A DNA stretch of 64,000 nucleotides from the NCBI RefSeq assembly GCF_003945595.2, contig NW_024103452.1, positions 1,302,001 to 1,366,000 of the forward strand, given 5' to 3'. The position numbers and the translations under genes were made by a program. How positions within the stretch are numbered: position 1 is the first letter of the stretch; each line of letters opens with the position of its first letter. This document shows positions 49,672 to 63,511 of the stretch, one piece after another. This DNA is from Pipra filicauda. Its lineage: Eukaryota > Chordata > Aves > Passeriformes > Pipridae. The notes beneath the pieces were generated by a model. The model was not told the origin of the DNA. It saw nothing but the letters and a program-made list of their open reading frames with translations, and made no database searches.

Positions 49672-49733
49672 ATAGGACTTAAATAGGACTTAAATTGCAA
49701 CATCTAAGAATAGGACTCAAAATGCAACATCTC
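49672..49733. repeat. 27 bp-period imperfect tandem repeat
   Basis: ATAGGACTTAA (49672), a longer unit starting ATAGGACTTAAATTGCAACA (49683) and a third starting ATAGGACTCAAAATGCAACA (49710) follow each other. The two full units are 27 bases apart and differ at a few positions. This is probably local slippage duplication. Confidence 0.8.
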
Positions 49734-52700
49734 CTGACGTTTAGCAGTTTCCTAGTAAAGGCTTTGGTTTGAGCCCAACAATTAGTTTGATGTCAAAATG
49801 TTCAGAAGAGCTGAGTGTTTTAGGTGCTTGTTTTAGTGTTTTGTTTGAGACACCAAAGGTCCTGATCTCCAGTAACATGAAAGCATCAGAGTTTCCATTC
49901 ATCGTAATTTGAACAGAAGGTTCCTTATTATTTGGAAAATATCAGACCCCAATGTCTCAAGGTTATCTTCCAAAGGCCACACTCCAGTGTTGATCTATTG
50001 ACTGCATTGACTTTGACCCAGAGACGCTCATGTAAATATATGCAATGAATCAGAAACCCAGTTTCCATCAACACATACTTAGGCCATCCAGAAAATACCT
50101 ATAGGGACATAATGTTTCCTTGGACAAATTTTTCCTGTTGTTTTGAGACACATCCTGAGACACATACAGAATAAAGCCTTGGAGGACAGTAAAAGATGCT
50201 TCATCATGTTTGCTGATGTGGCAGCTTTACTGTCAGAGAAGGACTCTGAGCTTCTCATAATGGGACAGAGTCGTGACAGGGAGAACGGCTTGTTTTGTGA
50301 GCATACTTAAACCCACATGAATATATTTCTTTTCAGGAACTTAATGATTCATTCAGTTTTTACCCTTGGGATATCCAGAGTCACAAAAACAGTGGTATTT
50401 TGACTTGTGAAATCTTCATAGTAAAAATGTTTTCTGTGCTACTGTGTAAGAATTAGGTTTCTCTGGCAATAGCTAAAAAGTCAAGTTATCATGACCAGTT
50501 TTCTACTTGGCATACGTCACTGAGAGGCACTTAATGGATGTGATTTGAAACAAGTTAACAGTCTTCAGTGGTGCCTTAACACCTAATTCAAGGGAGCATC
50601 TCCTGTGCAGAGCATGAGCCCACATCATAGCCTTACACGACACATTTAAGTACAACATACACTTTCTCCTCAGCAAGATCTTCCACATGAGCCCACTCAA
50701 TCAAGATCAGTCCCTTGAATTTTTTGTTGTTGTCATTTGCTTTAGCAGCCTTTAAAAAAAAAAGGCACAGCAAATGCTTTTGATCTTTTTGTTTAAAATG
50801 TAAGAGTGTTAAAATATCCTAATAATCTGGAGGCTTGCCAGCTTGTAGATAGGCACTAAGTGAGATTTAATTTTTGCACAGAAATCAAATATTAGCAAGG
50901 GGAACATGAACAAATACAAAAAGACTGTTCATCTGGCCAACATCTGGTTTGATGGGGCCATTATTTCAACAAGTACTTATAGGCAGTTTTTTGTTGTTGT
51001 TGCTTCCTCCCAGAGCAGCAACAAACTAGTAGTAGAGATTAAAATTTCCATATCATTCCCACACACAGAGTCGTGTTGTACAAGTTGCCCAGAACTCCTA
51101 ATACTTCCCTTTCCCTTTTTTCATTTAGCTTAAAAAAAAAAAAAAAAAACTATTACAATTAAATACATGGGAGGGAAAAGTGAGAGTAGCAGTTAAAATT
51201 GTTACTTTCCAGTACATTCTTGCATGGCAAGTTATGACTGTTTATTATGCATGTTTAATGAAAGAGCTAGAATGCAAACCTAAAAGCCCTTCCTCCAGGT
51301 TTAGACTGGGAGGTGAAATCAGTCATCTTAATACTCAGTGGCTCTCAGTTTCACAAATGCACACATATTTGGAAGTTCAAGGTGTCTCACTCATGATGGG
51401 CCTATTGATCTCCACCCAGAAAGGTGTGTCCTTTCTTTCCCCATCAGAAGAGAGGCATTCTTTCTAGAAACATTTAAATGCACATACAGCATTTATTGCT
51501 GTACTTGCAGATGTACCTGCGCTTGTCTCCAGAACACATCTTCTCTCTCTCAAGGCAGTGGTGTGTACCTTTCTAGGTAAACTGGGAGTCATCCCCAGTC
51601 CTGTTGTTAAACTGAGCCTGTGATAGCCCTATGTACTCCCCTGGATGGTATCTACGAGGCCTTCCAGTGTTGCAAAGCTTTCAACACCTTCAAACAACAG
51701 CCATGCTCTTGAAGTCAGTCAGCTATGGGGAAGAAACCAACCACTCTCCACATAAAGGAAAAAACATAGAATGCAAGAATAAATCTGCGTTAGAGATAGT
51801 AAACTAGCGACGGAAAGAAGGCCAGTGCTGGAGCATATCTGTATACAAAAATAGAAATGATTTTTGTCCATCGCTGCCCTGCTTGATCTGCTTTTCTTGG
51901 TAGTGATACTTCTTCTCTTTGTAGCACCACCTGTCTTGATATCGCTTTTCCTCTCTGGCACGGCTGTGACCATTTTTGAAGTTTCCATAAAGCATAAGCC
52001 AAAGTTATGGTTAGACTGCCCCTAAAGCAGTTGCATGGTAAGTATGGGCATCCATTTACTGCAACTAAGATAGTCCACAGAATTCATGGACACAAAGGGT
52101 GACGAAGGCTGGTCTGTCCTGCCATGAAAGCTCAGCACTCTAGTTTAGATTTGAACTGAATCTCTCACCTTCCATCTCAAACTCTCAGCTCACCCAGAGC
52201 AAACCCCTCAGCTTACCATGGAGTGATGCAGACTGTGACTCACTCCCTGCACATAGTGCAGCCTGGCCATTAGACCTCTGAGGTAGAGGTTGTCCTTGCC
52301 GCTGGACTCAATTCTGCTGGCTGCCTGCAAATGGCTTTCTCCAAAAGAGAAGTGATTATGGTTCCAACATGTTTTTCAGGGGGGGAGTAAGGAGACAGAA
52401 TGAAACTGCACAGCTATCCTTGTCCATTGGTTTGAGAGTGTACAAATCTTTCTTTCTGATGGTGTTGCTACATCTCTAACAGGTAATAGTCTCAGGTTCT
52501 CAGGGGGAAGACCTGGCAGGTGCATGTTTATATGGAGAGCTTTGCATGGGAAAGAAGGTGGGAAGGAGACAATATGCTGCTGCCAAAGACCATGAGAAAA
52601 TAGACAGAGTGTATTTCCCACTCCAACCAGAGCAGTCATGGAGTCAGACAGGAACACAAGACCAAGTCAATATGGGGCAGGTCACTTTGGCAGCAGGAAG

Positions 52701-55019
52701 GGAATAGTGCTGAAGCAGAGCTGAAGTTTAGAAGTAAGCTTAGTGATTGTCTGTGCAGGCCTGGCTAAGGCTCTCTGCTGCAGGGAAGTCTTCTTTCAGC
52801 CTTTCCTTGCATAAATAAATGGCTAACACAAGAGGCCCAGAACACACCTGGAAATCAGCTTTTCTTCAACTGCCTTCACAAAACTTGCTATCCTGCACTC
52901 CCTCTCTGTGCTTTCAGCAGGCTGCCTCTTTCCTTACAGCAGCTGTGGCAGCTCCATCAGTGGCCAAGTCTGTTTTCTGTACATCCCAGGCAATAATTAG
53001 TTGGTTATTTCTCGTCTCTGATTGACATAGCTCCTACTCCAGGACAACACAGAACTTGCTTTCGTCACTTTGTGACTTTCTCAAGATGCCATTAGTGGGC
53101 AAGGTAAATCACACAACAACACCATAAACACAAGGGCAGGGCCAGATTCAAAGCTCTATCCTTGCAGTTTCACTCTGTAGGAACTCTGTTGAAATGAATC
53201 TGTCACACGAGACCAGAGTTGCATATTCAGCCCGCAGTGTGGTCATGAGACAATGCAATGGAAGAGCACTCATTTCTATGACCAGAGAGCACTTGTGCCA
53301 TGCACTTGTATTTATGTTCTGTGAACAAGTAATGATAAGGCAGAAATACATGCATGAAGAGAAAGAAAGATGGGGTTTCTATGGAAACACAGAATTTCCT
53401 GACTTGTATAATTAAAATTAGCCATATCCCTTGTTAATGGAGTTGTGGGGACAAAGAAATGTTAATTTTTTAATTTTATTTTTTTTATTGTGTGTGAACA
53501 CTTTCAGTTATCGTTCTCTTTTCAATTCATCTCTCTGACATATACACGTTCATGCAGCGTTTTTTACTTTATACATGTTTTATACGCAATGTGCGCTATG
53601 TAGCTTTTCTAACTCCCAATAATATTAACAAGAGTTACTCACATAAATCTCCTGTTCATTGTTGGGACAATAAACTTCAAAGAATGTGAAAGCACTGCAT
53701 TAAACTCATTTTTCTCAGTACTGATATGAATGTGGGATACTAACATCCAGATGAAATGGACACATAAACTTAAGGATTCATTGTTGCTGGGTATCATGCA
53801 TCACGCACTTATCTCTCTGTCTTATGCAATACTGAGGGAGAATGTTCCTAACAAAATACATCCATATTTCCCACAGCAACATCTCTTGCTAAGAGAACTG
53901 AAGCAGTACAAGTACGTAAAAGCTTTCCACACTGAAAGACAGGGTGACAGCCTGTAGCTTACAACCTTTGGTTCAGATTGTGCCATATATCACATGTTAA
54001 GTAGGAGTGCGACTGATCAGAGGTTGGGTAGAGGACCTCCAAGGAAGGTTTCAATATGGTAGAACATAGTATTAGTGTCTTACTACACAGTGTATATCAC
54101 TAAAACTTAATATTGAACCAGTACTCCTGCTGTAACATACTGGTAGCGATGGAGGTGCTAGTTTTTAAAAGGAAAAATAAATCACAGCTCTAATCCTTTT
54201 TGAGAAGAAATAATAATATAATTCCTCCATTTTTGTACAGTTTGGCCTCCATTTCACTGCTATGTGTAAGTCAGAAAATCAGTCCACAAAAAGCCTCTTC
54301 ATTAGTAGCTTCAAAGTACAGTCAGATAAGAAGTGAACTTAGGGATACTCTTGTTTCCACTCAGATATAACCAACAGATAAAATAATAAAATTATGAATT
54401 GGGAAGATTTTGATGCTCTAGAGTTGGAAAAGGAGAAAATTCTTCCCAATAGAGTTACAGACATGGTCCTATTATCATAATAATGCAGGATGATAACCCT
54501 ATTCCAACCCCAATTGGTTTATTTCAGCAACGGGTATAAAGTGAGCCCTTGTTGTACCATCTGCCAAGTACCTTTGGGATCTAACAGCATGGAAGGATCA
54601 TTAAAAATGTAGGAAGTTGCTGTTTGCATTAATAAAAACACAGGTTCAAAAATTAGGTTGAAAAAGCAATGACACTGTAAACATGCCTTTAAAATGAAAG
54701 TCATTTCCTCTTTGTAGTGAAAGGCATCGTTTATTTTCATCTGTTAGTTAGGATGTGACTATGCCGAATCCGGCTTCTGTGTCCTCACTGTGCCACTCTC
54801 TCATGGAGTTTGCACTCACAGAAATGAAGTGTGCGTTGTATGTGGGACTGTCTCTGCTCTTTCACCTGGACAGAAATAACTGCATGTCAACCCCTATACC
54901 ATTACTTCCAGAATTCTTATAATGAGGGCTGAGTAAAATTGAAGCCTATAATAATAGTGTACAATTGCTTTTTTAAAGGCTGACCTGCAGTTCTGGTTTA
55001 CAAACCAAATGACTGTAGT

Positions 55020-55640
55020 CAGGCGTATTAGTGCTTTAACCTTTTTATTACATTACATACATGAAAACAATTAAGGCTGGGATTCTTTCCAATGTATTAT
55101 CATTTTCTGTTCCCTCTGGCCTTTTTCCATCCATTTCAAAGAATGTACATAGCATCAACTGAACATTCTCTCATGTTTTATTTTTTTGTTTCTTTTTCTG
55201 CTTAACAACTGTCATGCTTTCAAGATCAGCCAACTGTAGAATATCATGCAAGAGCAGCAGCCAACAGCAGCGGCAGCAAAAAACAACAACAAAAAGTTTG
55301 GGGGTTTAAAACTCCTCATAAAATTAAATCTGAGATTTAAATTCTCCCTCATATTTTATTGTCTTTTCTTTTCTTTTTCCTGTGGTAAATGGTAATTAGA
55401 GTCAATAATCTTTTGCTGAGAGAGCACCTTGTCCTCACAGTGTTTATATCATCATCATCAAAGATCTGCCTTAAGGCCCTGGCGTGTTAATAATTTAAGG
55501 TGTGCACAGCCTAGTTATAGCAGGAAGCCTAGTTATTGAGTTTGTAAACCAGATGATGATTTATGGGAACACCTTGCATGAGTCATGCTCATTAAATAAA
55601 ATACTTCAGTTTAATAAGGAACATGGGGTAAACAGTTCTT
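55020..55640. other. Candidate conserved noncoding element
   Basis: This AT-rich unique segment contains GGTAATTAGAGTCAATAATC near 55391, GTTAATAATTTAAGG near 55487 and GAGTCATGCTCATTAAATAA near 55580. An A/C-rich stretch with CAGCAG words sits at 55253-55295. The composition fits a developmental enhancer, but there is no direct evidence of constraint. Confidence 0.25.
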
Positions 55641-55739
55641 CCCGTTACAGGGTGACTGTGCAATTGGAAATTGCTGAGTTTTGTCACCAGCTTTGCCACT
55701 GCTATTTTGTCTTAATTGTAATGTCAGGGTCAGCTTGTC

Positions 55740-55776
55740 TGTATGCATGTGTACGCACGTGCATGTGCACACACAC
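55740..55776. repeat. 37-base perfect alternating purine-pyrimidine run
   Basis: Every base from 55740 to 55776 alternates between pyrimidine and purine, mixing TG, CG, TA and CA steps. It includes TACGCACGTGCATGTGCAC and ends in (AC)n. It contains a CACGTG E-box palindrome at 55756-55761. The sequence is a good candidate for Z-DNA formation. Confidence 0.88.
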
Positions 55777-58340
55777 TTCCCCTTGAAGTACAGATAGAAA
55801 GTCTTTCACCAATGCTTTTTTTTCTCCCACCCTCTGTCTCTGCCTCTCTCACCATACAGCTGTTTCATAAGTTACCCTCTGATAATGAAGATGTTAAATC
55901 TCTCCTTAAAAGGCTACTAATTAAGAAAACAGAAATGTTCACGGAAATAAAATTACACAGGAAAAAAAATCAATATATGGTTGTTAAATGTAGCTTGCAT
56001 TTGAGAGCCATAACCATATTTTACTTTTAAACACTAGAGTAACTCTGACTCATTAGAAATTCCTTGGGAAATTGAGGCAGTAAAAGCCCTACACATTGGC
56101 CTCTTCTGTTTTACCAGAAGCAAGCATACTTTGCCCACTGCTTTAGAAATCCACTGCATCTCCAAGAGATTTCAGTGGGATAAGGCATCTACCCTCAGAT
56201 GGCAAACATGCAGACAGTAACAACCTCTGTATTACCTGCATTTTTCAGCCTTTTGGGAACTGCAGCAGGGGCACTGAAATCCCCCCTCATTCCCACCAAA
56301 GCCAGTGGCACTTGAATACTGGGAGTGGAAGGAGCTGATGCAGCTGTGACTGGAGTCTTCACTAGGCTGGAGGCTGCTCAGGGGCAAAATTACCCTTGTC
56401 TTCACGAGGGGGGAAGGTGGGACTCATGGAGATACAATATTTCTATGGAATAAGGGGAGAAACAAATTGGGTAATAACATAAAAATTCCCATATATTTTT
56501 CTTCATGAATTTCAGTTTTATCATTCCAAACCAAAGGCAACTCAACTGGGTTTAGTTAAACTCTGAAAATAACAATAAGAAATCAGTGGGTTTTTTTAAA
56601 AAAAAGCCAATCTTTCTCAGCAACCAAGAATTTAGTAAACATGCCATTACCCCTGCAATATTGATTTTTGTGTTCTTTATGGTTCCTTTTCAATGTACTT
56701 TTCTGTATTCTTTTTACACGGGTGATACAGCTGTAAGTTTAATTTTCTGACTAATAACTGAACATCCCCAAATACAGACAGCCTGTCAGGCATCATTAAT
56801 AAATTTGTTAGAGAACATTGGGCCAAACCCACTTGTGGTGTAACTTTTGGATTTAACAGCACCACACAAACGAGTGATCTGACTGCCAATTTGTAAACAA
56901 TGGTTTGAGTCCTCCCTTTTTTTCCAGGGAAAATGAAGCATGACATAACAGGGTGTACATACCACTTGGGCCATCTCTTTGAGGCATCTAATATTTGCAT
57001 TTTGCAATCTTTTCTTTGTTTGACAATTATGTCACCATAGGCGCTACTGTGATCTTATTTTGCGGAGAGAGAAGGCAACACAGACCACTGCTGGTGAGAC
57101 CCATAAACAAAATTAGGCACCCTAAAGGGGAGGATTTCAGGGCTTTCCACTGCCAATGCAAAGCAGATGGCCTTGCTCAGAGGTGTCCACCCAAGGCCTT
57201 AAGGGACAGGGACAGGAACAGGAACAGTTAGGGCAGAGCAGGGCAGGCGAAGGGTCACCCCTTTTCCTATACTCTGCCCCAAAACAGCCATTACTGGCCA
57301 TCCTCCATAACAGCACACCAAGCTGGTCAGACCTTCAGAGATCTGAGCTGTTCCTCCAGGCGTACACATTGGAGGGGCACTCAGAAGCCAACTTCTTGTG
57401 CCTTAACCACCAAAAGCAAAGGGTTTTTTCTGCACAGCAGCCTTATGCAGGATTACTCAGCCCTCCCTGAAGAGGCTGCTGATTGCACAGCTGCAGTGGT
57501 CTGAAGGGGGTTGCACAGTCCCTCAGCTTAGTCCAGGGGCTGCTCTGCAGCACACTACCTTGAATGCACTGAGGTGTCCAGCCTGCAGCAGCTATACCCA
57601 AATGCATCCTTGGGTGCTTTCAGATTTCAATTGTCTCTAGGCAGCTCAGTGAGATGTTTGAGAGCGTACATTTTGCAAGTAATGGGAGTTAGGCATGTCC
57701 TCCTCACCAAAAATGTCCTAGTCACTGAGTCAGAGGCACAAGAGTGAAAAAAAAAACAGTGTTCAGCCATCTCCAAGAGAGCAGGGTTCTATCACACGTA
57801 ACAGCTACTTGGGAAGACAAATGCCATCGTTCCAAATGTCCCCCCTTTCCTTTTTCTTCCCCCAATATGACATCATATTGTCTGGAACATCTCTTGGGTC
57901 ATTTGGAGTTGGTTGTCCTGACTGTGTCCCCTCCCAGCTCCTTGTGCACCCTCAGCCTCCTCACTGGGGTGGTGTGAGGAGCAGAAAAGGCCATGACACT
58001 GTGTGAGGCTGGCTCAGCAGTAACGGAAGTATCCCTGTGTTACCAACACTGTTTTCAGTGCAAATCCAAAACATAGTCCCATGCTAGCTAATGTGAAGAA
58101 AGTTAACTCTATCTCAGCCAAATACCAGCACATCTATTGCAAAGTTCAGAGCTCAACTTCCCTCTTTTTAGCTGGAGTCAGTGGCAAGAAGTTTGGATGA
58201 TCTAATTACCAATGACAGCCAGAAAGGGTGATAATGTGAACTAACTGCTTCCCTCTCATAACTTTGGTCTCAGCTGCTGTGGGTTCTTGACCCATGGTGT
58301 GTAATAGACATAATCTCCAATCCTGGCCCATACCAGGAGA

Positions 58341-58425
58341 TTGGAGGCATGGTTAGTTCCTGATCTCTCTACAGAGTGGCGGAGGTTGGAGGCATGATTA
58401 GTTCCTGATCTCTCTACAGAGTGGC
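58341..58425. repeat. 45 bp-period near-exact tandem duplication
   Basis: The unit beginning TTGGAGGCATGGTTAGTTCC (58341) recurs at 58386 with a single G-to-A change (GGTTAG to GATTAG) over the 40 bases that can be compared. The minus-strand translation across it repeats a 15-residue block (HSVERSGTNHASNLR-like), because 45 is divisible by three. There is no sign that the frame is a gene. Confidence 0.92.
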
Positions 58426-61400
58426 ATTTATTCTGGCCTTGTGCCCAGAATAAGCTAATTTTTTGCAAAAGCCAAATTAAACCATTGCATCCTTCTATCT
58501 AGAATTAATAAAGAACAGAAGAGGATCCCACGTCCAAGCTGCACCAAAGAGAAATACTTCCACTACTGGATGTCAGCAAGTCTTTAGCCAATCTGATGTG
58601 CTACAGGAAAAACATACTATTGCTTCTACCCTTTATGGTAGGTATGGTATGTGGACAAGTGGTTTCCTTTTAGAGATGGGGAAAGTGGTAATTATAATTA
58701 TTTGAACTGGAATAACACCTAGAGACTAGATCCCTACTGTTCTAATCTATATAGCAAACTATCTATACAGCCAATGTAAAGGATTTTCAGACTAAGTATA
58801 GAAACATGATGTTTCAGGTCTTGGAGGTTTCAGATGAGCTGACACAGTTTTGAATGATCCTTTGAATTGAGGTCAAAAATAGTCACAAGGTGTAGAAAAA
58901 GGAACAAGTATGAGTGTGGAATTGAAAACGTAAGAGGAAAAGCTAAATTAGGCCATTAACTTATAAAACAGGTATTAAATAGAAAAGGAATTTGGTTGGC
59001 AGGATTGTAGATTATGTAATGGAAAGATACCAAAACAAAGCAGTCTCCTATACATTCACAGGCAGGTTAACATACCTAAGCAAATTCATCCTCTAATTGG
59101 CTTCAGTTAAGTGCTCTATTCAGAGTGTCTTTGGGATAATCCAAAGTGCCACTAGGATGCCTGGCAAGTGAAAAGCTTCTGGGAATTAAGCAAAAATCTC
59201 AGAAACACCCCTAATGAAACAGTTGGAGAGTAACAAAGAACGTGATACAACCTCACCTGATTTTTAAGGCTGTTTGTCAGCATGGCACAATAGGACTTCA
59301 CTCCAATTGAAAGTGAAAAAAATGACCTTGCTGATGAAACTCTTGTAATCATGAATATGCGTAGAAATAAACCACGGTGAAAATGAGTGTGTCCATAAAC
59401 CACTGGAAATCAGAAATCATATTAAGAATACAATTTATCTTATTCTGGCCAAATTGCACAAATCTGTCCAGAAAATTGCAAAATGAACTCAGTCTCAATA
59501 TAAAAGGAGCAAGGAATTTCAAAAGTCTAATATGAAGCAAATGTTAGCCCTGCATTTCCTCATGTCCTATTTGAACCAAAGTCAACTTGCATCTGTGCTG
59601 GGGCAGACTCAGAACTTGACCCAACCTGACTGGATTTTGAAAGTGCGCCTCCAGATGAGCAGCCAACATACATGGTCCAGGTACCCAGAGATAAGCATCT
59701 TTCCTTGGTTAACAGAAGATAAAGACACTGCATAACATATCATCCTAAAACAGTCAGAAACCTTAGTCGTAGCCTCAGTCGTTGAACTGAGGCACAAAAA
59801 CAGAACTGGAGATGTTCCTTTGTAGATGTAAGTGCACCCACCAGAGATAAGATAACCGAGTGAGTGATTCTGTTAAAATAGCAGGAGCAACATTCAACAG
59901 AATTGGTGAAACAACAAGATATTCCTGAAACTTTTTGGTACCTGACTGATGGATACCTATGTGAGCTAAACCACAAAGGTCACTGAGTAAGCTGCCTCTT
60001 ACTTGCTGTCTTCTTGTGGCTCAGTTCTGAGTGTTTTGACAAGGTGTTGCACAGCAGATACTATTGGATTAACCAATTATAGCTTGCTCCACATGCATTT
60101 CCACGTAAATTAGAAACAACTACCATAGATTATAAGCAGTTCACCTGACCAAATTATCTTCGAAATACACGGAACACCATGCCAGGTCTACACCATACAA
60201 TGTCAATCAGTAAAGAACCTGATAACAATAAGTCTTGGTTGAGTAAAAAGGTTGGTATTTGTCATCGTTACAATATCATAACACACCTCACAGTACTTTA
60301 TTAGGCTCACCAGTTTGGGGCAAGTAGGCAGAAGGCAAACCACAATCCTGCCAACTTCTTGAGCAAATACAATTAATCCTGAGGTATAGTTACAGGAGAA
60401 GGTTATGCCAGGACATGAGCAGCATCCAAAGTTGCCAAATAGCTACTATCTAAATAGGAGAGATTTCAGCAAGTAAGTATTTGGGAACCTGACATACTTA
60501 CAACTATTGTGTCTGTGCCAAAGTCAAATATGAGAAGCCTGTATTACAGGAAGGCCTGCAGGAGGACTGGAGCTGCCGGCTGTACCTTGAGGACATCCAA
60601 ATTCAGTTGGCATGGTTCTTGGTGCTGGCAGAAAGCGGCACATGCTCACCCCGCTACTCATGACAAAAAAAACAAAATGTGAAAGCAACACAGATGCCAG
60701 GTGCTGCTGAACAGATGCTGGAAATGAGGAATGGAACACATGACAGCAGAGTCCCAGAGGTGCTCAGGATGTGGTTGCTAACTCAAGCCTCTCAGCATCA
60801 AGTTGTTTCTGGTCTTCCACTCCATCCCCACATGCACAATATGTGCATTCATCTGAGTATGTGTTTTGAGTGTAGTAGGAAGAAGTTGTTGCTATTTTGT
60901 GATGTTTGCTTTCAATTTCTTTTTTCCTCTTTTAGAGGTATGGTTTAATAGCAGTCACTGAAACTAACAGACACTGACCCACTGACCTCTGCCCCGTGGA
61001 AGGACATAGTCCTCCTGTCCCTGGCCCAGGTTCCCTAAGCACAAGCTTAGCAGAACTCCTCTCTCTCAAAGCTATAAAGAGTAACATCCTCAAAAGCCTG
61101 GTAAAAAGCATCAACTCAGGTGGCAGAAGTGGCAGTGTAATGTTTCAAGGCCTGAAAGAGTACTTGCATCATTCCTAGATAACAGCAGTAGTGACCAGCA
61201 ACCAAAGAATTTAGCTCTCAGTTATTATTATTTTAAAGGACTTCCTTATAATATGACATGTGATATAATGAAAAGCAAAATATAGGGCTTTTTTTTAGAA
61301 AAAGGATCCTAATAAGGAAATGTAATGGCACGCAATTGGATCTGGCTCACTGCTGGGCAAGCCCACCCCGGGCATGGACTGGGGACAGTGCTCTTAGTAC

Positions 61401-63375
61401 TGGCCCTGTCATGGAAATGAGACACACAGACTGAAATGAGGTCTACACAGCTGCACCCAAAAAATACCAAGTGCCCTGTAAATCATTTTGACTTATCTGC
61501 CCTGAGATTTCTGAAGAACTGAGTTGTTCAGGGAAGGATGAGCAGACAGGGACACAATTAGCCCAGAGTCCTGCAGCAAAAGCGGCCACAAAGCATGACA
61601 TCTACGTGGGGAGCACACCAGAAACCTGACACATGAACTGTGTGTGTGCTGCCCATGCTGTGATCAGAATTCAATATGCAAAGAGAGATGAAAACCCCAA
61701 CAGGTGCAGGGCATGTGGTTGGAAGGTTGATGCCCTTACTGATGCCACGCCTTAGCAGTCAGGGACACTCCAGCTCACTAGATTAAAAACTAACATGCAA
61801 TACTTGCACTGAGGTCAGACTCCTCGTTGCAATGCAGATAGACTCAGACTCGGGAAATAATTGACATGGGAACAATAATGAGAAAATCAATTGCTAAGTC
61901 AGATATCATCGACTGCAATGAAAATTTTGTGCATGGAGCATTTGCAGGATAAAGACACAGCTTTTCTTTTAGGCTAGATGAGTTGGTAGAGATGTGAGAA
62001 AGGGTAATATGGTTAATATTGCTGTCCTTGTTACCCTACATTTCTACGTGGAATTCAAAAGGAGTTTGACAGCAGGGTGATCCTTCAGTGAAAGTTTTAG
62101 GCTGTGCTTCTATAAATGTTCAAAAGTGCATGATTAAGGCCTTGTGAGACTAGAGCATTTCACTAATGATGTGGGCCACTGCACAATTCTATTAAATTTA
62201 ACATTAGAGCTAAAGCATCGTCAAAAAATATAGCCCAATGTCATCCTGCATAATTCTGCAGGTATGTGGGATACTTCACATAAGGCTCACAGTGCTCCTG
62301 CTTTATCTGCAGCAGTTTGCAGCTGTACTCAAAGCTTTTAATCAGTGCTCCATTAATGCAGGCAGTGTCCAAAGTGTAAAAAAAGCCACAAGGAAGACTG
62401 AGAACGCTTAATACCATCATGAGCCATTCACTCTGTTGTGCATGATGTTATCTTCATCTTCTGTCAACAGTACCTACTGAAAGATCGATAGCAATTGTAA
62501 AGAAATGTTTATTATCACCTTGCCCCTCACACCTGCCCCACCATACCTCTGCTCTTTGTCTCAAAGGCTATAAAAGTGCAGCAAACTAGAACAGAGACAC
62601 ACCTCCACCTTACAGTGTTGTATTTTTTTTTGTTGCAAGATTACAGGGCTAATTAAAGGCCACGTGTACATCACCACTTCTACTCCTTGAGTTAGAAGAG
62701 TGGAGCATTCCTCCTCCAGGAGCCCTCTCCAGAAACACACCCGTTGGTACTCCCGCGCACTTAAAAAGAAGTAATATAAAAACCACAAGACATGCTTTTA
62801 GCCTGGATATGTGAAATACTCCGATTAAATTTTTTTCCCGTGAAGTGAAACGGCCAAAACATTTCAGGTGTGAAGGTCGCAAACGGGGGGCATGTGCGTG
62901 TGCTGGTGCTCCGGATCGTGTGAGGAACTACCCCGTCTGGGTGCTCCCTTCCTTCCCTTCATTTCTCCCTTTAGAGAGAGGTTAAAAAGCTCCCGCCAAC
63001 ACCCCTCCTTAGGCAGGTCGCTCCCTGCGGGGGCTCCCGAGCCGGCGGGTGGGCCGTGCCGGGGGGTGGCGGCGGGGGTCGAGAGCATGTCGCGACCGGG
63101 ACAGGCTCCTTCCCGAGGGCGGGCGGCGGCGCTCACGGCCCCCGCCGGCGGCCTTGGAGAACAAAGCCGGTCCGGGCGGGAGGGCGGCGGGCGCAGGCAG
63201 CAGCCTCCTGAGGGACCGGTGTAATCTCCCGTCGGGGAACAAAGCCCCGCCGGGGTCGGGAGGACGACGGGCGCCTCCCTCGGAGAGGGAGAAGCGGGCA
63301 CGGGCTGCGATTTAACCCTCTGTCGTGATTGTCACGACGTGTGACGGCACAGCAACCTGCTCATCCACCTACAGG

Positions 63376-63384
63376 CAGGTAAGA
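63376..63384 (+). other. Strong splice donor-like site
   Basis: CAG|GTAAGA, followed by A, is an almost perfect match to the metazoan 5' splice site (MAG|GTRAGT). It lies at the edge of the CpG island, where the end of a first exon would be expected. If used, the exon ends at 63378. No confident start codon and frame can be tied to it, so the exon may be 5' UTR. Confidence 0.5.
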
Positions 63385-63503
63385 ATTGGTTTTCGCAGGG
63401 CCGAAGGAGAGCAGCGGGCAGGACGCTCCAAATCACACCCACCGCTCTCGCTCCCGTCAGTTACGCGTTCCGTGTCCCCGACGTCGGCGGCAAATTCTAG
63501 CGC

Positions 63504-63511
63504 TGACGTCA
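63504..63511. promoter_or_regulatory. Perfect cAMP response element palindrome
   Basis: TGACGTCA at 63504-63511 is the full consensus CRE bound by CREB/ATF factors. A second palindrome, CCGACGTCGG, lies at 63478-63487. A TATA-like TATATTTT follows at 63524-63531. A full CRE beside a CpG island is typical of CREB-responsive promoters. Binding has not been shown. Confidence 0.6.

Larger units (their letters stand above)
47424..62839. other. Noncoding span, no gene recognised
   Basis: No host exon is supported. Frames are short and domain-free. A charged minus-strand frame at 51804-51995 (63 codons, with EEKRYQDRWCYKEKKYHY) is compositionally unusual but matches nothing I recognise. An A-tract of 18 lies at 51132-51149. 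Tandem repeats, an alternating purine-pyrimidine run and an AT-rich candidate element are listed separately. Confidence 0.65.

Noticed and set aside
51804..51995. Charged 63-codon minus-strand ORF (EEKRYQDRWCYKEKK)
   Set aside because: No family recognised, two overlapping frames of similar length and no convincing splice sites. Not enough to call an exon.
59763..59795. 8 bp inverted repeat GCCTCAGT/ACTGAGGC
   Set aside because: An 8 bp stem is expected by chance many times in a window of this size.
62864..63301. 145-codon minus-strand ORF and overlapping plus-strand ORFs in the GC-rich block
   Set aside because: GC-rich sequence lacks stop codons by composition. The products are Pro/Arg/Ala/Gly-rich, have no domain and overlap on both strands of a CpG island.
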